DNA from: Lentisphaeria bacterium
Lineage (GTDB): Bacteria > Verrucomicrobiota > Lentisphaeria > Oligosphaerales > Oligosphaeraceae
NCBI GenBank assembly: GCA_024405235.1
Contig: JAKSPA010000039.1
Span: 1 to 10,502 of the forward strand
Direction: 5' to 3'
DNA length: 10,502 nucleotides
Position 1 is the stretch's first letter, and the number at the start of each line of letters is the position of its first letter. This document shows positions 1 through 6,687 of the stretch, piece by piece. A model generated the notes under the pieces. The model was not told the DNA's origin and did no database searches. It saw only the letters and a program-made list of their open reading frames with translations. The position numbers and the translations under genes are program-made.

Positions 1-289
1 TGCACCAGTCAATGCTGCCGGTTTCCTCGGGCATTACGGTGCAGGTCTTAACGATGCCGTTATAATAGGCGGCTATGGTGTAGCTGTCGCCTTTAACTAC
101 GGCAGAGGTACCGCAAAGCCTATTGCCGTCTCCAGACGGGAAAGGAGAACGGCTGTAAAGGTTGTACAACGCAGACGCGACATGTGGATAGGACTGTTCC
201 AACAGATTGGGATGAGAGAAGGCAATGTCCAATGGCAAATACCGATGCCTATATTGGTGCTTGGAGGAATAACAACGAGTAAATGCCGT
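1..289 (-). CDS. Unrecognised partial reading frame at left edge, possibly a gene remnant
   Basis: I do not recognise the product. Read on the minus strand, the frame is open from just after a TAA at 290-292 to the window edge, about 96 codons, and continues leftward out of view. Codons in the leftmost 150 bases end mostly in C or G, as expected for a real gene here, and the translation looks protein-like (for example GDSYTIAAYYNGIVK at roughly 90-46, with a few Cys residues). There is no ATG; the only candidate starts are TTG at 236-238 and 230-232, neither with a good Shine-Dalgarno. It may therefore be the 3' part of a gene cut by whatever placed the hairpin array upstream. The opposite strand is also open (2-330), but its third-position bias is weaker. 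Function unknown. Confidence 0.4.
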
Positions 290-322
290 TTATCTGAATT
301 GTTATGGCCCCTCTATGGCCTT

Positions 323-445
323 CGCCGCTGACGCGGCGTACTGCCTGCGGCGCGTACAGCCTGCGGCGCGTACTGCGCCTGTCGGCGCTAATTGGGCGGC
401 GTGAACGCCCGTACTGCCGCTGACGCGGCGAACCGCCTGCGGCGC
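323..445. repeat. Array of seven short GC-rich hairpin units
   Basis: Tiny inverted repeats follow one another with 4-5 nt spacers, three of which are gtact and one gtaca. The units are: CGCCGC-TGAC-GCGGCG at 323-338; GCC-TGC-GGC at 343-351 and again at 359-367, within an exact 15-nt direct repeat (343-357 and 359-373); GCGCC-TGTC-GGCGC at 375-388; GGCG-TGAA-CGCC at 398-409, alternatively GGGCG/CGCCC at 394-410; GCCGC-TGAC-GCGGC at 416-429; and CGCC-TGC-GGCG at 434-444. Loops nearly always begin TG. No run of T follows on either strand, so this is not a standard intrinsic terminator, although it lies just downstream of rmuC. The region from 300 to 488 contains no credible gene. Function unknown. 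Confidence 0.8.
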
Positions 446-473
446 GGCGCTTGTTCTGTGTCGGAGGCGAGGC

Positions 474-510
474 GCATTCTGGAGGAAGTCAAGTGGTGCA
501 TTCTGCAGGA
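474..510. repeat. Imperfect direct repeat around the rmuC stop codon
   Basis: The 13-mer gcattctggagga at 474-486 recurs as gcattctgcagga at 498-510, 12 of 13 bases identical with a 24-bp offset. The second copy is inside the last codons of rmuC and the first lies just past its stop (489-491). It looks like a small local duplication that extended or relocated the 3' end of the gene. Confidence 0.5.
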
Positions 511-1973
511 GGGAGGCCAATAGTTTCCTGCTGCGTTGCGTTGTGCATTTCATCGGAATCGTCGTCAAGAAGCGAATTTATGTTCTTGGTTTCTTTGCCC
601 ATCAATGCGGCGAGACGATTTCCTGTCTTCAGAACGCCTTTGTTGCTATCGCGCAGGAAACGTAGATTCTTATCATAAGCATCCTTCAAGGCAGTTATTT
701 TGGTTCCTATTGCAGCGTAGTCTTTTGCATACGATTCCAGCCGTTCGATTAGCTGATGAGTGTTTTCGAGTATTTTGGCCTGATTCTGTGATTGCCGTTC
801 GATCTGCCAGCTTCGGTTGATGAGCCAAAGCAACGGATAGAGCGACATTCTGGAAACAAGAATCACCTTGTGTCTGCGGAAGGCGTCTTCCCACAGATTA
901 GGATCAGTGCTGAGTGCGAGCGTCAGAGCGCCTTCGTTGCCCATGAACATGATGGTATTCTCGAAACTGGAGTTCGGTATCGCCGTGTTTCCAGCGTTTG
1001 GATAGCTCTTTGTCGACAGCGTTTTTATATGATTTTTGACGCTTGTCATGTGGGCATCCAGAGCTGCTTTTCTCGAAGCATCGTCCGTTGCGTCAAGATA
1101 GGCCATGTAGGCGGTCATGCTCATTTTGCTGTCAATGAAAATTCTGCGGCCGTTGGGGAAGCAGACTGTGGCGTCGGGAATGTATGTTTCTTTCTGAGGC
1201 CCGACGAAAGTCTTTCCCGTATTATCCGTAATTGAGCATTGCAGTAGGAAATGGACTCCTTTCTCAAGACCGCAATCTTCCAGCGCCTTTTCCAACTGCA
1301 GTTCGCCCCAATTGCCCTGCATCTTGTTCGTGCTTCGGAGAGCATTCGTGAGCTTGTCGGTTTCCAAAACCATCCTTTCCGCATGCTTTTGGACATCTTC
1401 CAATTGCAATTTCATCGCGCTGCCAAGAGAGGCGCGTTCCTTTTGCGACGTCTCCAACTGCCCCTGCAATTCCTTCAGCTTTTCCTTGAAGGGGTCGAAG
1501 AGGTCTTTCATTTGCTTTTGGTTGCTCGCGTCAAGTTTTTCCGTGCGCTCCTCTAGCATCCTTCCTGCGCTGTTTTGGAATTCTTCGCGCAGAGTCGTGA
1601 GTTCTTTCTTCCAGCGCTCCTCCAGAGCGGCGTGCGTCTTTTCAAAGTCCTGCCGCTGTTGGACAAGGCGTTTTTCGCACGCTTCATCGCGCTCCTTCAG
1701 CGCGCGTTCGTATGAGTCTCTTTGTGCGATCAAGGCATTCGAGGCTTCTTCTCTCTGATGGAGGGCAATTGCCGCGGCATTGTCTTTTTGCTGCTGCATC
1801 AGCATATTGTCAGCCGCGATTTTCGCCTCCATTTCTCTGGCGTGGTTTTCCGTCAGTTGCTGAATCTGCACGGAATGATTCTTTGCTGTCGCTTGCGCGG
1901 CGGCATATTTCAGCAATAGAATGATGAGAACAATTGTCTCGACGGCAACAACTGAACCAAGGGCGTAGAGCAT
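489..1973 (-). CDS. rmuC: RmuC family protein (recombination-limiting, nuclease-fold)
   Basis: A 494-residue RmuC homologue. The family limits inversions and other rearrangements at short inverted repeats and has a PD-(D/E)XK-type nuclease fold; its biochemical activity is poorly defined. One N-terminal membrane segment (about 5-22) is followed by a long charged coiled coil (about 28-212). The RmuC core then contains QGNWGELQLEKAL (219-231), PDATVCFPNG (266-275), IDSK (280-283, the nuclease-like D-x-K element) and MFMGNEGAL (342-350, where many homologues have an F-x-P-x-E-x-A pattern). The order and length are normal for the family. The C-terminal 30 residues are a low-complexity acidic tail. 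The start is the ATG at 1971-1973; it has no strong Shine-Dalgarno, which suggests coupling or weak initiation. It is last in the minus-strand gene series, 34 bp after the dehydrogenase fragment, and the hairpin array follows its stop. Confidence 0.93.
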   Translation of the reverse strand: MLYALGSVVAVETIVLIILLLKYAAAQATAKNHSVQIQQLTENHAREMEAKIAADNMLMQQQKDNAAAIALHQREEASNALIAQRDSYERALKERDEACEKRLVQQRQDFEKTHAALEERWKKELTTLREEFQNSAGRMLEERTEKLDASNQKQMKDLFDPFKEKLKELQGQLETSQKERASLGSAMKLQLEDVQKHAERMVLETDKLTNALRSTNKMQGNWGELQLEKALEDCGLEKGVHFLLQCSITDNTGKTFVGPQKETYIPDATVCFPNGRRIFIDSKMSMTAYMAYLDATDDASRKAALDAHMTSVKNHIKTLSTKSYPNAGNTAIPNSSFENTIMFMGNEGALTLALSTDPNLWEDAFRRHKVILVSRMSLYPLLWLINRSWQIERQSQNQAKILENTHQLIERLESYAKDYAAIGTKITALKDAYDKNLRFLRDSNKGVLKTGNRLAALMGKETKNINSLLDDDSDEMHNATQQETIGLPPAECTT

Positions 1974-2007
1974 GATTTTATTGATTGGAGAACTTGTAGA
2001 GATGGAT

Positions 2008-2445
2008 TTATGGATGCAGTATTATTCGTGAAGCGTTTCGGACGTCTGCGGCAATGACCGTACTTTCCGAAAAGCAGAATATCTTTGCGTTTTTCTTGCA
2101 GGAATCAAGGAAATTTTTTGAAATCATGGAGCGTGTCGGCCATGGCATCTTGTCGGTGAGCGGAACTTGTATTGCGATTACGTCTGCGCACGCAAGCGAT
2201 GAAAGCGGCACGAAAGTGGTAAGATTCTCTCCAGTGACCTGGCAACCGCCCATGCCGTTGCCCCAAAGACCGAAGAAGGTTTCGCTCAGTTCGTCTGCTT
2301 CATCGAAACTGCGTGGCGGATCGCGGAGAAGGATTTTGCAGCCTGCATTCAGTGCCGCGTCCCGCAGAACATTGCCGAATTGTCCTACCCCAACTAGTCC
2401 GACGATGATTCCAGGTGCAATAGATTTTTCAAAAGAATCCATCAT
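2008..2445 (-). pseudogene. Remnant of a PdxB-like 2-hydroxyacid dehydrogenase (NAD-binding part only)
   Basis: The frame from the paired ATGs at 2440-2445 gives 145 residues that resemble the NAD-binding core of D-2-hydroxyacid dehydrogenases, closest by eye to 4-phosphoerythronate dehydrogenase PdxB. Seen are the Rossmann glycine motif VGLVGVGQFG, a second strand ending in LLRDPPR (PdxB-like) and a helix-strand ADVIAIQVPLT. Family members run about 320-380 residues; here the whole N-terminal catalytic half is missing. The frame stops right after AADVRN, where the Arg-Gly loop, the catalytic Glu and the His helix should follow. The loop that would hold the catalytic Arg reads FSESTV instead of an RG motif. 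No clear Shine-Dalgarno precedes the start. It lies 78 bp after the nuclease gene. I infer a decaying gene; a free-standing Rossmann protein is the alternative. Confidence 0.6.
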
Positions 2446-2523
2446 GGAAAATCTGCAAATGTAAAAAAAGGAAGGGATACAATTGCTTCGATATGGGGAG
2501 CGTCCAGTAGAATGACGCAATTG

Positions 2524-3417
2524 CTAGAAATCGAAGAATTGCTGTTGGGGGGCGGAGCGTTTTTTGATTTCAGCGGCTATGGCATTGAAGCCTTCGTCGG
2601 CGCACAGCGTCAGCAGTTTCTGCCAGTCAGGACGATTGCGTCTGATGGATTCGGTTCCGTTCCATGCCTCTGGCAGCGCGTTGTCGAGCCTGACGAGTTC
2701 GCGATTCAGGAGTATATGCTCTTTTTCGGCCACAAGAGTGTCCTTGAGTTTTCCCGAGGGCGTGCTGTCGATTGCGGCGAGAGTATTGTCTATGGGACCA
2801 TATTCATTCAGCAGTTGCGCGGCGGTTTTGGGACCACGGCCTGGTATGCCTGGAATGTTGTCGACGGTGTCGCCGAGAAGCGAAAGATAATCGCAGACCT
2901 GCGATGGCTTCACACCGAATTTCGCCGAAATAGCTGCTTCGTCAAGGCATTCCCATGGATTTTTCGCGTTGCCTGGCTTGAGCAGATTTATTTGGTTGTC
3001 GGCGACAAGTTGTCCGAGATCCTTGTCTCCTGTAAGGATAAGGACGGATGAGTCTCCGCGTTGGCTGGAGATTCCTGCGAGGAGGTCATCGGCTTCAAAG
3101 CCTTCGCGCTGGACAACTGGCCATCCGAAGGCCTGCGCGAATTCCTTTATGCGAGAGATTTGCGCGCGCAGTTCGGCAGGCATGGGCGGTCGCTGCGCCT
3201 TGTATTGCGGGTGGAGTCCGCATCGTCTTGTGCACTTTCCGAGATCGAATACGAGAGCGCCGAATTCGGTTGGAAATTCCGCATCGAGCTGCAGGAAGAG
3301 TCGCGCCATTCCGAATAGGGCGTTTGCGGGTTCGCCTTTTGCGCTTGTCAGCATTCTGATGGCGTAGAAGAGACGATATATCTGCGAATATGCATCAATA
3401 AGAAGGATTCTTGACAT
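2524..3417 (-). CDS. Stand-alone 5'-3' exonuclease, PolA N-terminal domain type
   Basis: A 297-residue 5' nuclease corresponding to the N-terminal domain of DNA polymerase I, with no polymerase part. Such enzymes remove RNA primers and 5' flaps using two metal ions. Visible elements are LLIDAYS (Asp8), VFDLG (Asp58) with YKAQRPPMP (72-80), EADDLLA (108-114), LTGDKDL (128-134), and the helix-three-turn-helix DNA-binding motif GDTVDNIPGIPGRGPKTAA (182-200). All expected acidic ligands appear to be present. The protein ends QQQFFDF, resembling a bacterial sliding-clamp-binding peptide (Q-x-x-hydrophobic-F); this is inference. It starts 9 bp after the rsmI stop without a strong Shine-Dalgarno, so translational coupling to rsmI is likely. 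ExoIX/Xni-type flap nuclease is the other possible label; full conservation of acidic residues favours a PolA-type activity. Confidence 0.88.
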   Translation of the reverse strand: MSRILLIDAYSQIYRLFYAIRMLTSAKGEPANALFGMARLFLQLDAEFPTEFGALVFDLGKCTRRCGLHPQYKAQRPPMPAELRAQISRIKEFAQAFGWPVVQREGFEADDLLAGISSQRGDSSVLILTGDKDLGQLVADNQINLLKPGNAKNPWECLDEAAISAKFGVKPSQVCDYLSLLGDTVDNIPGIPGRGPKTAAQLLNEYGPIDNTLAAIDSTPSGKLKDTLVAEKEHILLNRELVRLDNALPEAWNGTESIRRNRPDWQKLLTLCADEGFNAIAAEIKKRSAPQQQFFDF

Positions 3418-3426
3418 GGCGTTTGA

Positions 3427-4104
3427 TTATTCGCGTCCTGCAATCACGATGACAGCTTCGCCTTTTGGCGGATTCGCGTCGAACTGTGCGACGAGTTCCG
3501 ATAGGGTGCCGCGCATTGTCCGCTCGAACTGCTTTGTGAGTTCCAGACAGACGGCGGCTTTGCGGTCGCCTAGCACTTCAAGTGCTTCGGAGAGGAATTT
3601 GGCCACGCGGAACGGTGATTCGTAGAAGATAAGCGTGTGGTGGCTTTGGGCGTCTTCCTCAAGGAAGGAACGGCGGTGGCCTGGTTTTCGCGGTGGAAAA
3701 CCTTTGAAGATATAGCTTGAGGGGGGCAGGCCAGACGAAAGTAGTGCGACAGGCACTGCGCTGGCTCCTGGAATGACCTCTATTTCGTGTCCTGCGGCAA
3801 TTGCCGCGACAGCGGCCGGATAGCCTGGATCGGAAACCAGCGGATAGCCTGCGTCGCTGCAAAGTCCGACTTTCTTGCCTTCGTTCAGCCATTCAACGAT
3901 TTTCGCCGCCATGTTGCGCTCGTTGTGCTCATGGTTGGCGACATAGAGCGCAGGGCGCTGGATTCCGAGCAGGCTGACGAGATTGCCAGTGTGTCGCGTG
4001 TCTTCGCAGCAGAGTATGTCCAAAGAGGAGATTGTATCCTTGGCGCGCTGTGAGATGTCTCCCAGATTGCCAATAGGCGTTGCGATCAGTGTCAGTTTGG
4101 ACAT
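3427..4104 (-). CDS. rsmI: 16S rRNA 2'-O-ribose C1402 methyltransferase RsmI
   Basis: RsmI methylates the ribose of C1402 in 16S rRNA with S-adenosylmethionine, tuning P-site decoding. The 225 residues show the tetrapyrrole-methylase fold with family signatures: IATPIGNLGD (7-16), CEDTRHTG (33-40), NHEHNER (57-63), SDAGYPLVSDPG (83-94, usually SDAGTPLISDPG), IPGASAVPVALLSSGLP (111-127) and FYESPFRV (160-167). It is shorter than the roughly 280-residue E. coli enzyme and lacks the C-terminal extension, ending right after the methylase core. The ATG at 4102-4104 has a good AGAGGA Shine-Dalgarno 4 nt upstream (4109-4114 on the plus strand). It follows pheT after 81 bp and precedes the nuclease gene by 9 bp. 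Confidence 0.95.
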   Translation of the reverse strand: MSKLTLIATPIGNLGDISQRAKDTISSLDILCCEDTRHTGNLVSLLGIQRPALYVANHEHNERNMAAKIVEWLNEGKKVGLCSDAGYPLVSDPGYPAAVAAIAAGHEIEVIPGASAVPVALLSSGLPPSSYIFKGFPPRKPGHRRSFLEEDAQSHHTLIFYESPFRVAKFLSEALEVLGDRKAAVCLELTKQFERTMRGTLSELVAQFDANPPKGEAVIVIAGRE

Positions 4105-4185
4105 GGATTCCTCTGTGTTGGGTATCTCTCGTCCGCCAAGGCGTGTCGTTGTGGGCGGGGGCGGGCGAGAGTGTCGTTTTGAATG

Positions 4186-6570
4186 CTATCGGAGGTCAAC
4201 GTCGCTGTAATCCCCGCCCTTGACGCCGACCAGCTGCTTGGCTTCGTCGTCGGTGGGTGTCTTGGCTGGAGCCTGGTAGGTGACCGTATAGGCCCTTGAG
4301 CGCTTGCCTTCGCCAAGAACCTTTGCGTCTTCGAAGAGATCGAAGAGCTGAACATCGACGACTTTGTCGATCTTCAGAGATTTGACGGCGTCAATGACCT
4401 GCTGGCTGGTGAGAGTGTTGGGGGCCAGGAAGGAGATGTCGCGTTCGGTGCCAGGGAAGTGTGCCAGTTCGGTGTACTTCTTGGACGGATGCGGTGCGGT
4501 GCGAACTGCTTCGACGTCGATGAGTGCGATGAAGAGCGGATTTCTCATGCGCATTCCTTTCGTGAGCGGAGTGGCGGCTGCGCCGATGTATGCCAGGACC
4601 TTCTTGTTCTTTGCGGTGAATTTTGCGCAGACGCCCTTCTGGAATGCAGGATGCTCAGCTGCTTCGCAACGATAGAAGCCCTGAAGCGAATTGCCGTCGA
4701 GATAGCCTTCGACAAGTCCCTTCATGTCGTAGAAATCCGCCACGACCGCCTTTTCCTTTCCAAAACGCTCAGGATGCATTCTGCCAGTCATGACGATGCC
4801 TGCCTGGAGCTTTTCGACGGGGGCGCCATTTTCGAGTTGGAAGACGCGGCCCAGTTCGAAGAGTTGCAGATCATGCTGATTGCGTGCGACATTGTGCGCC
4901 ACGACCTGCAGAAGTCCCGGCAGCAGTGTCGGGCGGAGGAACGCCGTGTCGATGGAGATTGGGTTGCCGACCTGCAGGAGCTGTTCTGGTGTCAGATCTG
5001 TGCCTGCGAGGCACTGGCTCTGCGACCAGAGCGTGTAGTTCATGATTTCGTCCAGTCCGAGCGCCATGAGAAGATGTCGTGTCTCTTCCTGCGGGATGTA
5101 GCAGTCGTCTTTTGCGGAACCGCCAAGTGCTGCGGCAGGAGTCGCTTCTGGAATTGCGTCGAGTCCAGTCATCTGAGCGACTTCTTCGGCGAGATCAACT
5201 GCGGCATGGAGATCGAAGCGCCACCAAGGCGTCTTGACATCGATCTGGTCGCCGTCGACCTTCGTGATTTCAATGCCGCGACGTGCGAGAAGATCTGCGA
5301 TTTCCTGTGCGGAGAGGTTGAGGCCGAGAAGGGCGTTGATGCGTTTTGCGGACGCTGTGATCTCTTCCGCCTGCCAAGGACGCGGATAGCAGTCGATTGT
5401 TTCGCCAACCTGCGTGGCTCCCGCCAGTTCGCAGAGGAGGCTTGCAGCGCGTTCGGAGGCCAGAGCCGTGGTCTCTGGAGCAACACCGCGTTCGTATGTG
5501 TAGCTGGAGTCGGTCGCTTTGTTGAGCGCACGGCTGGAGAGGCGGATGTTCGTGCGGTCGAAGGCGGCTGCCTCAAGCAGGACTGTGGTGGTCTTGTCTG
5601 TGATCATCGAGTTTTCGCCGCCCATGATTCCTGCCAGTGCGACGCCCTTTTCCGCATCGGCGATGAGGAGGTTCTCGCTGGTCAGCGTCAGTTTCGTGCC
5701 GTCCAGCGTGGTGATTCCTTCACCGTCCTTTGCGCGACGCACGATGATCTGCTTTCCTGCCAGAGTCTCCAGATCGAACGCGTGGAGCGGCTGACCATAT
5801 TCAAGCATGATGTAGTTCGTGATGTCGACGACGTTGTTGATGGAACGCAGACCGACTGCTTCCAGACGCTGTTTCATCCAATCTGGCGAAGGACCGATTT
5901 TGATATTTTCGAAGACTCTTCCGATGTAGCGCGGACAGAATTCCGGCGCGTCGATGCGAACAGACGCAGGGCAGGGGGCATCCTTCTTTGTCACGCTGCA
6001 TTTAGGGAAATTGAGTGGCTTGCCTGTCAAGGCGGAGATTTCGCGTGCGATGCCGATGTGCGAGAGCCAGTCGGGGCGGTTGGGTGTGACTTCCCAATCA
6101 ATGACCGTATCGCCAGCGAACATATCTCTGACGGAGGCGCCAAGCGGTGTGCCTTCAGGCAGAATGAGAAGGCCATTGTGGTCTTCGGAGAGGCCAAGTT
6201 CTCTGGCGGAGCACATCATTCCGTTGGATTCGACGCCGCGCAGCTTGCTCTTCTTGATGACGAAGCCGCCGCCGAAATCCGTGCCAAGCGTTGCCAGAGG
6301 AACGGTGTTTCCTGCATCGCAGTTCGGAGCGCCGCAGACAATCTGAATTGGCTCGCCTGCGCCGTAGTCGACCATGCAGACGCTCATGTGGTCGGAATTC
6401 GGATGCGGTTCGCGCGAGAGGATTTTCGCCACGACAACACCAGCGGGAACGCTACCTGTTTCTTCAATGCTTTCCGGTTCCAGACCAGCGGAGGTCAGAT
6501 GATCTGCCAGTTCCTGTGCGCTCCAGGAGATTTCAGTGTATTCGCGCAGCCATTTCAGTGATGTCTTCAT
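4186..6570 (-). CDS. pheT: Phenylalanine--tRNA ligase beta subunit
   Basis: The 794-residue beta subunit of the (alpha-beta)2 phenylalanyl-tRNA synthetase. It binds tRNA and edits mischarged Tyr-tRNA, while PheS carries the aminoacylation site. Domains in order: N-terminal helical start (MKTSLKWLREY), EMAP-type tRNA-binding domain (about 40-150, with PHPNSDHMSVCMVD and GVESNGMMCSARELGL), B3/B4 editing domain (about 210-380, with RSINNVVDITNYIMLEYGQPLHAFD), B5 domain (about 400-470), catalytic-like core (about 485-690), and the C-terminal ferredoxin-fold anticodon-binding domain (from about 705, FPGTERDISF). Length is normal. The last 25 residues depart from the usual ending, though the terminal Arg is kept. 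There is only a weak Shine-Dalgarno before the ATG at 6568-6570. No pheS is adjacent, which is unusual because pheS and pheT are normally co-transcribed. Confidence 0.97.
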   Translation of the reverse strand: MKTSLKWLREYTEISWSAQELADHLTSAGLEPESIEETGSVPAGVVVAKILSREPHPNSDHMSVCMVDYGAGEPIQIVCGAPNCDAGNTVPLATLGTDFGGGFVIKKSKLRGVESNGMMCSARELGLSEDHNGLLILPEGTPLGASVRDMFAGDTVIDWEVTPNRPDWLSHIGIAREISALTGKPLNFPKCSVTKKDAPCPASVRIDAPEFCPRYIGRVFENIKIGPSPDWMKQRLEAVGLRSINNVVDITNYIMLEYGQPLHAFDLETLAGKQIIVRRAKDGEGITTLDGTKLTLTSENLLIADAEKGVALAGIMGGENSMITDKTTTVLLEAAAFDRTNIRLSSRALNKATDSSYTYERGVAPETTALASERAASLLCELAGATQVGETIDCYPRPWQAEEITASAKRINALLGLNLSAQEIADLLARRGIEITKVDGDQIDVKTPWWRFDLHAAVDLAEEVAQMTGLDAIPEATPAAALGGSAKDDCYIPQEETRHLLMALGLDEIMNYTLWSQSQCLAGTDLTPEQLLQVGNPISIDTAFLRPTLLPGLLQVVAHNVARNQHDLQLFELGRVFQLENGAPVEKLQAGIVMTGRMHPERFGKEKAVVADFYDMKGLVEGYLDGNSLQGFYRCEAAEHPAFQKGVCAKFTAKNKKVLAYIGAAATPLTKGMRMRNPLFIALIDVEAVRTAPHPSKKYTELAHFPGTERDISFLAPNTLTSQQVIDAVKSLKIDKVVDVQLFDLFEDAKVLGEGKRSRAYTVTYQAPAKTPTDDEAKQLVGVKGGDYSDVDLR

Positions 6571-6593
6571 TTGCTTGTTAGAGTGGATTGTTT

Positions 6594-6623
6594 TTTACAA
6601 AAGAGAATTTCCCATACTATAAT
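6594..6623 (+). promoter_or_regulatory. Sigma70-like promoter candidate on the plus strand
   Basis: TTTACA at 6594-6599 and TATAAT at 6618-6623 are separated by 18 nt, one mismatch from consensus in total. It points right, away from pheT and antisense to the 3' end of the MFS gene, and transcription would start near the hairpin at 6621-6649. No plausible plus-strand gene follows. It may be a chance AT-rich match or the promoter of a short antisense or small RNA. Confidence 0.3.
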
Positions 6624-6649
6624 TCCGCGTGCGCGTACTGCGCGGAATT
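6621..6649. terminator. Strong hairpin between the MFS gene and pheT
   Basis: AATTCCGCG (6621-6629) and CGCGGAATT (6641-6649) form a perfect 9-bp stem with an 11-nt loop. On the minus strand it lies 39-67 bases past the MFS stop and about 50 bases before the pheT start, so it could end MFS transcription or act in the pheT leader. The T tract that would make it a clean rho-independent terminator is absent. Its loop contains gcgcgtactgcgc (6631-6643), a 13-mer that also occurs in the hairpin array (366-378). The 117-bp spacer holds no other clear signal for pheT. Confidence 0.5.
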
Positions 6650-6687
6650 GCAGTGGAGACTTTTGACGGTAAAGTTCGGGCGAATGG

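Noticed and set aside
323..445. CRISPR array
   Set aside because: Repeat units are 9-17 nt and the spacers only 4-5 nt, not the 23-47 nt repeats with unique spacers of similar size; no cas genes are nearby.
302..568. An 88-codon minus-strand frame across the hairpin array
   Set aside because: Its sequence is the arbitrary translation of the GC-rich hairpins plus out-of-frame rmuC codons; it has no ribosome binding site.
4143..4178. G-rich stretch gggcgggggcggg (4153-4165) flanked by two copies of gtgtcgtt, considered as a G-quadruplex or control element between pheT and rsmI
   Set aside because: Only three separate G runs of three or more are present and they lie on the non-coding side of the transcript; the flanking 8-mers are too short to support a claim.
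4459..6561. A 700-codon open frame on the plus strand, entirely antisense to pheT
   Set aside because: It mirrors pheT codon by codon, has no ribosome binding site or recognisable domains, and its Cys/Asp/Glu-heavy composition is what antisense of a GC3-biased gene gives.
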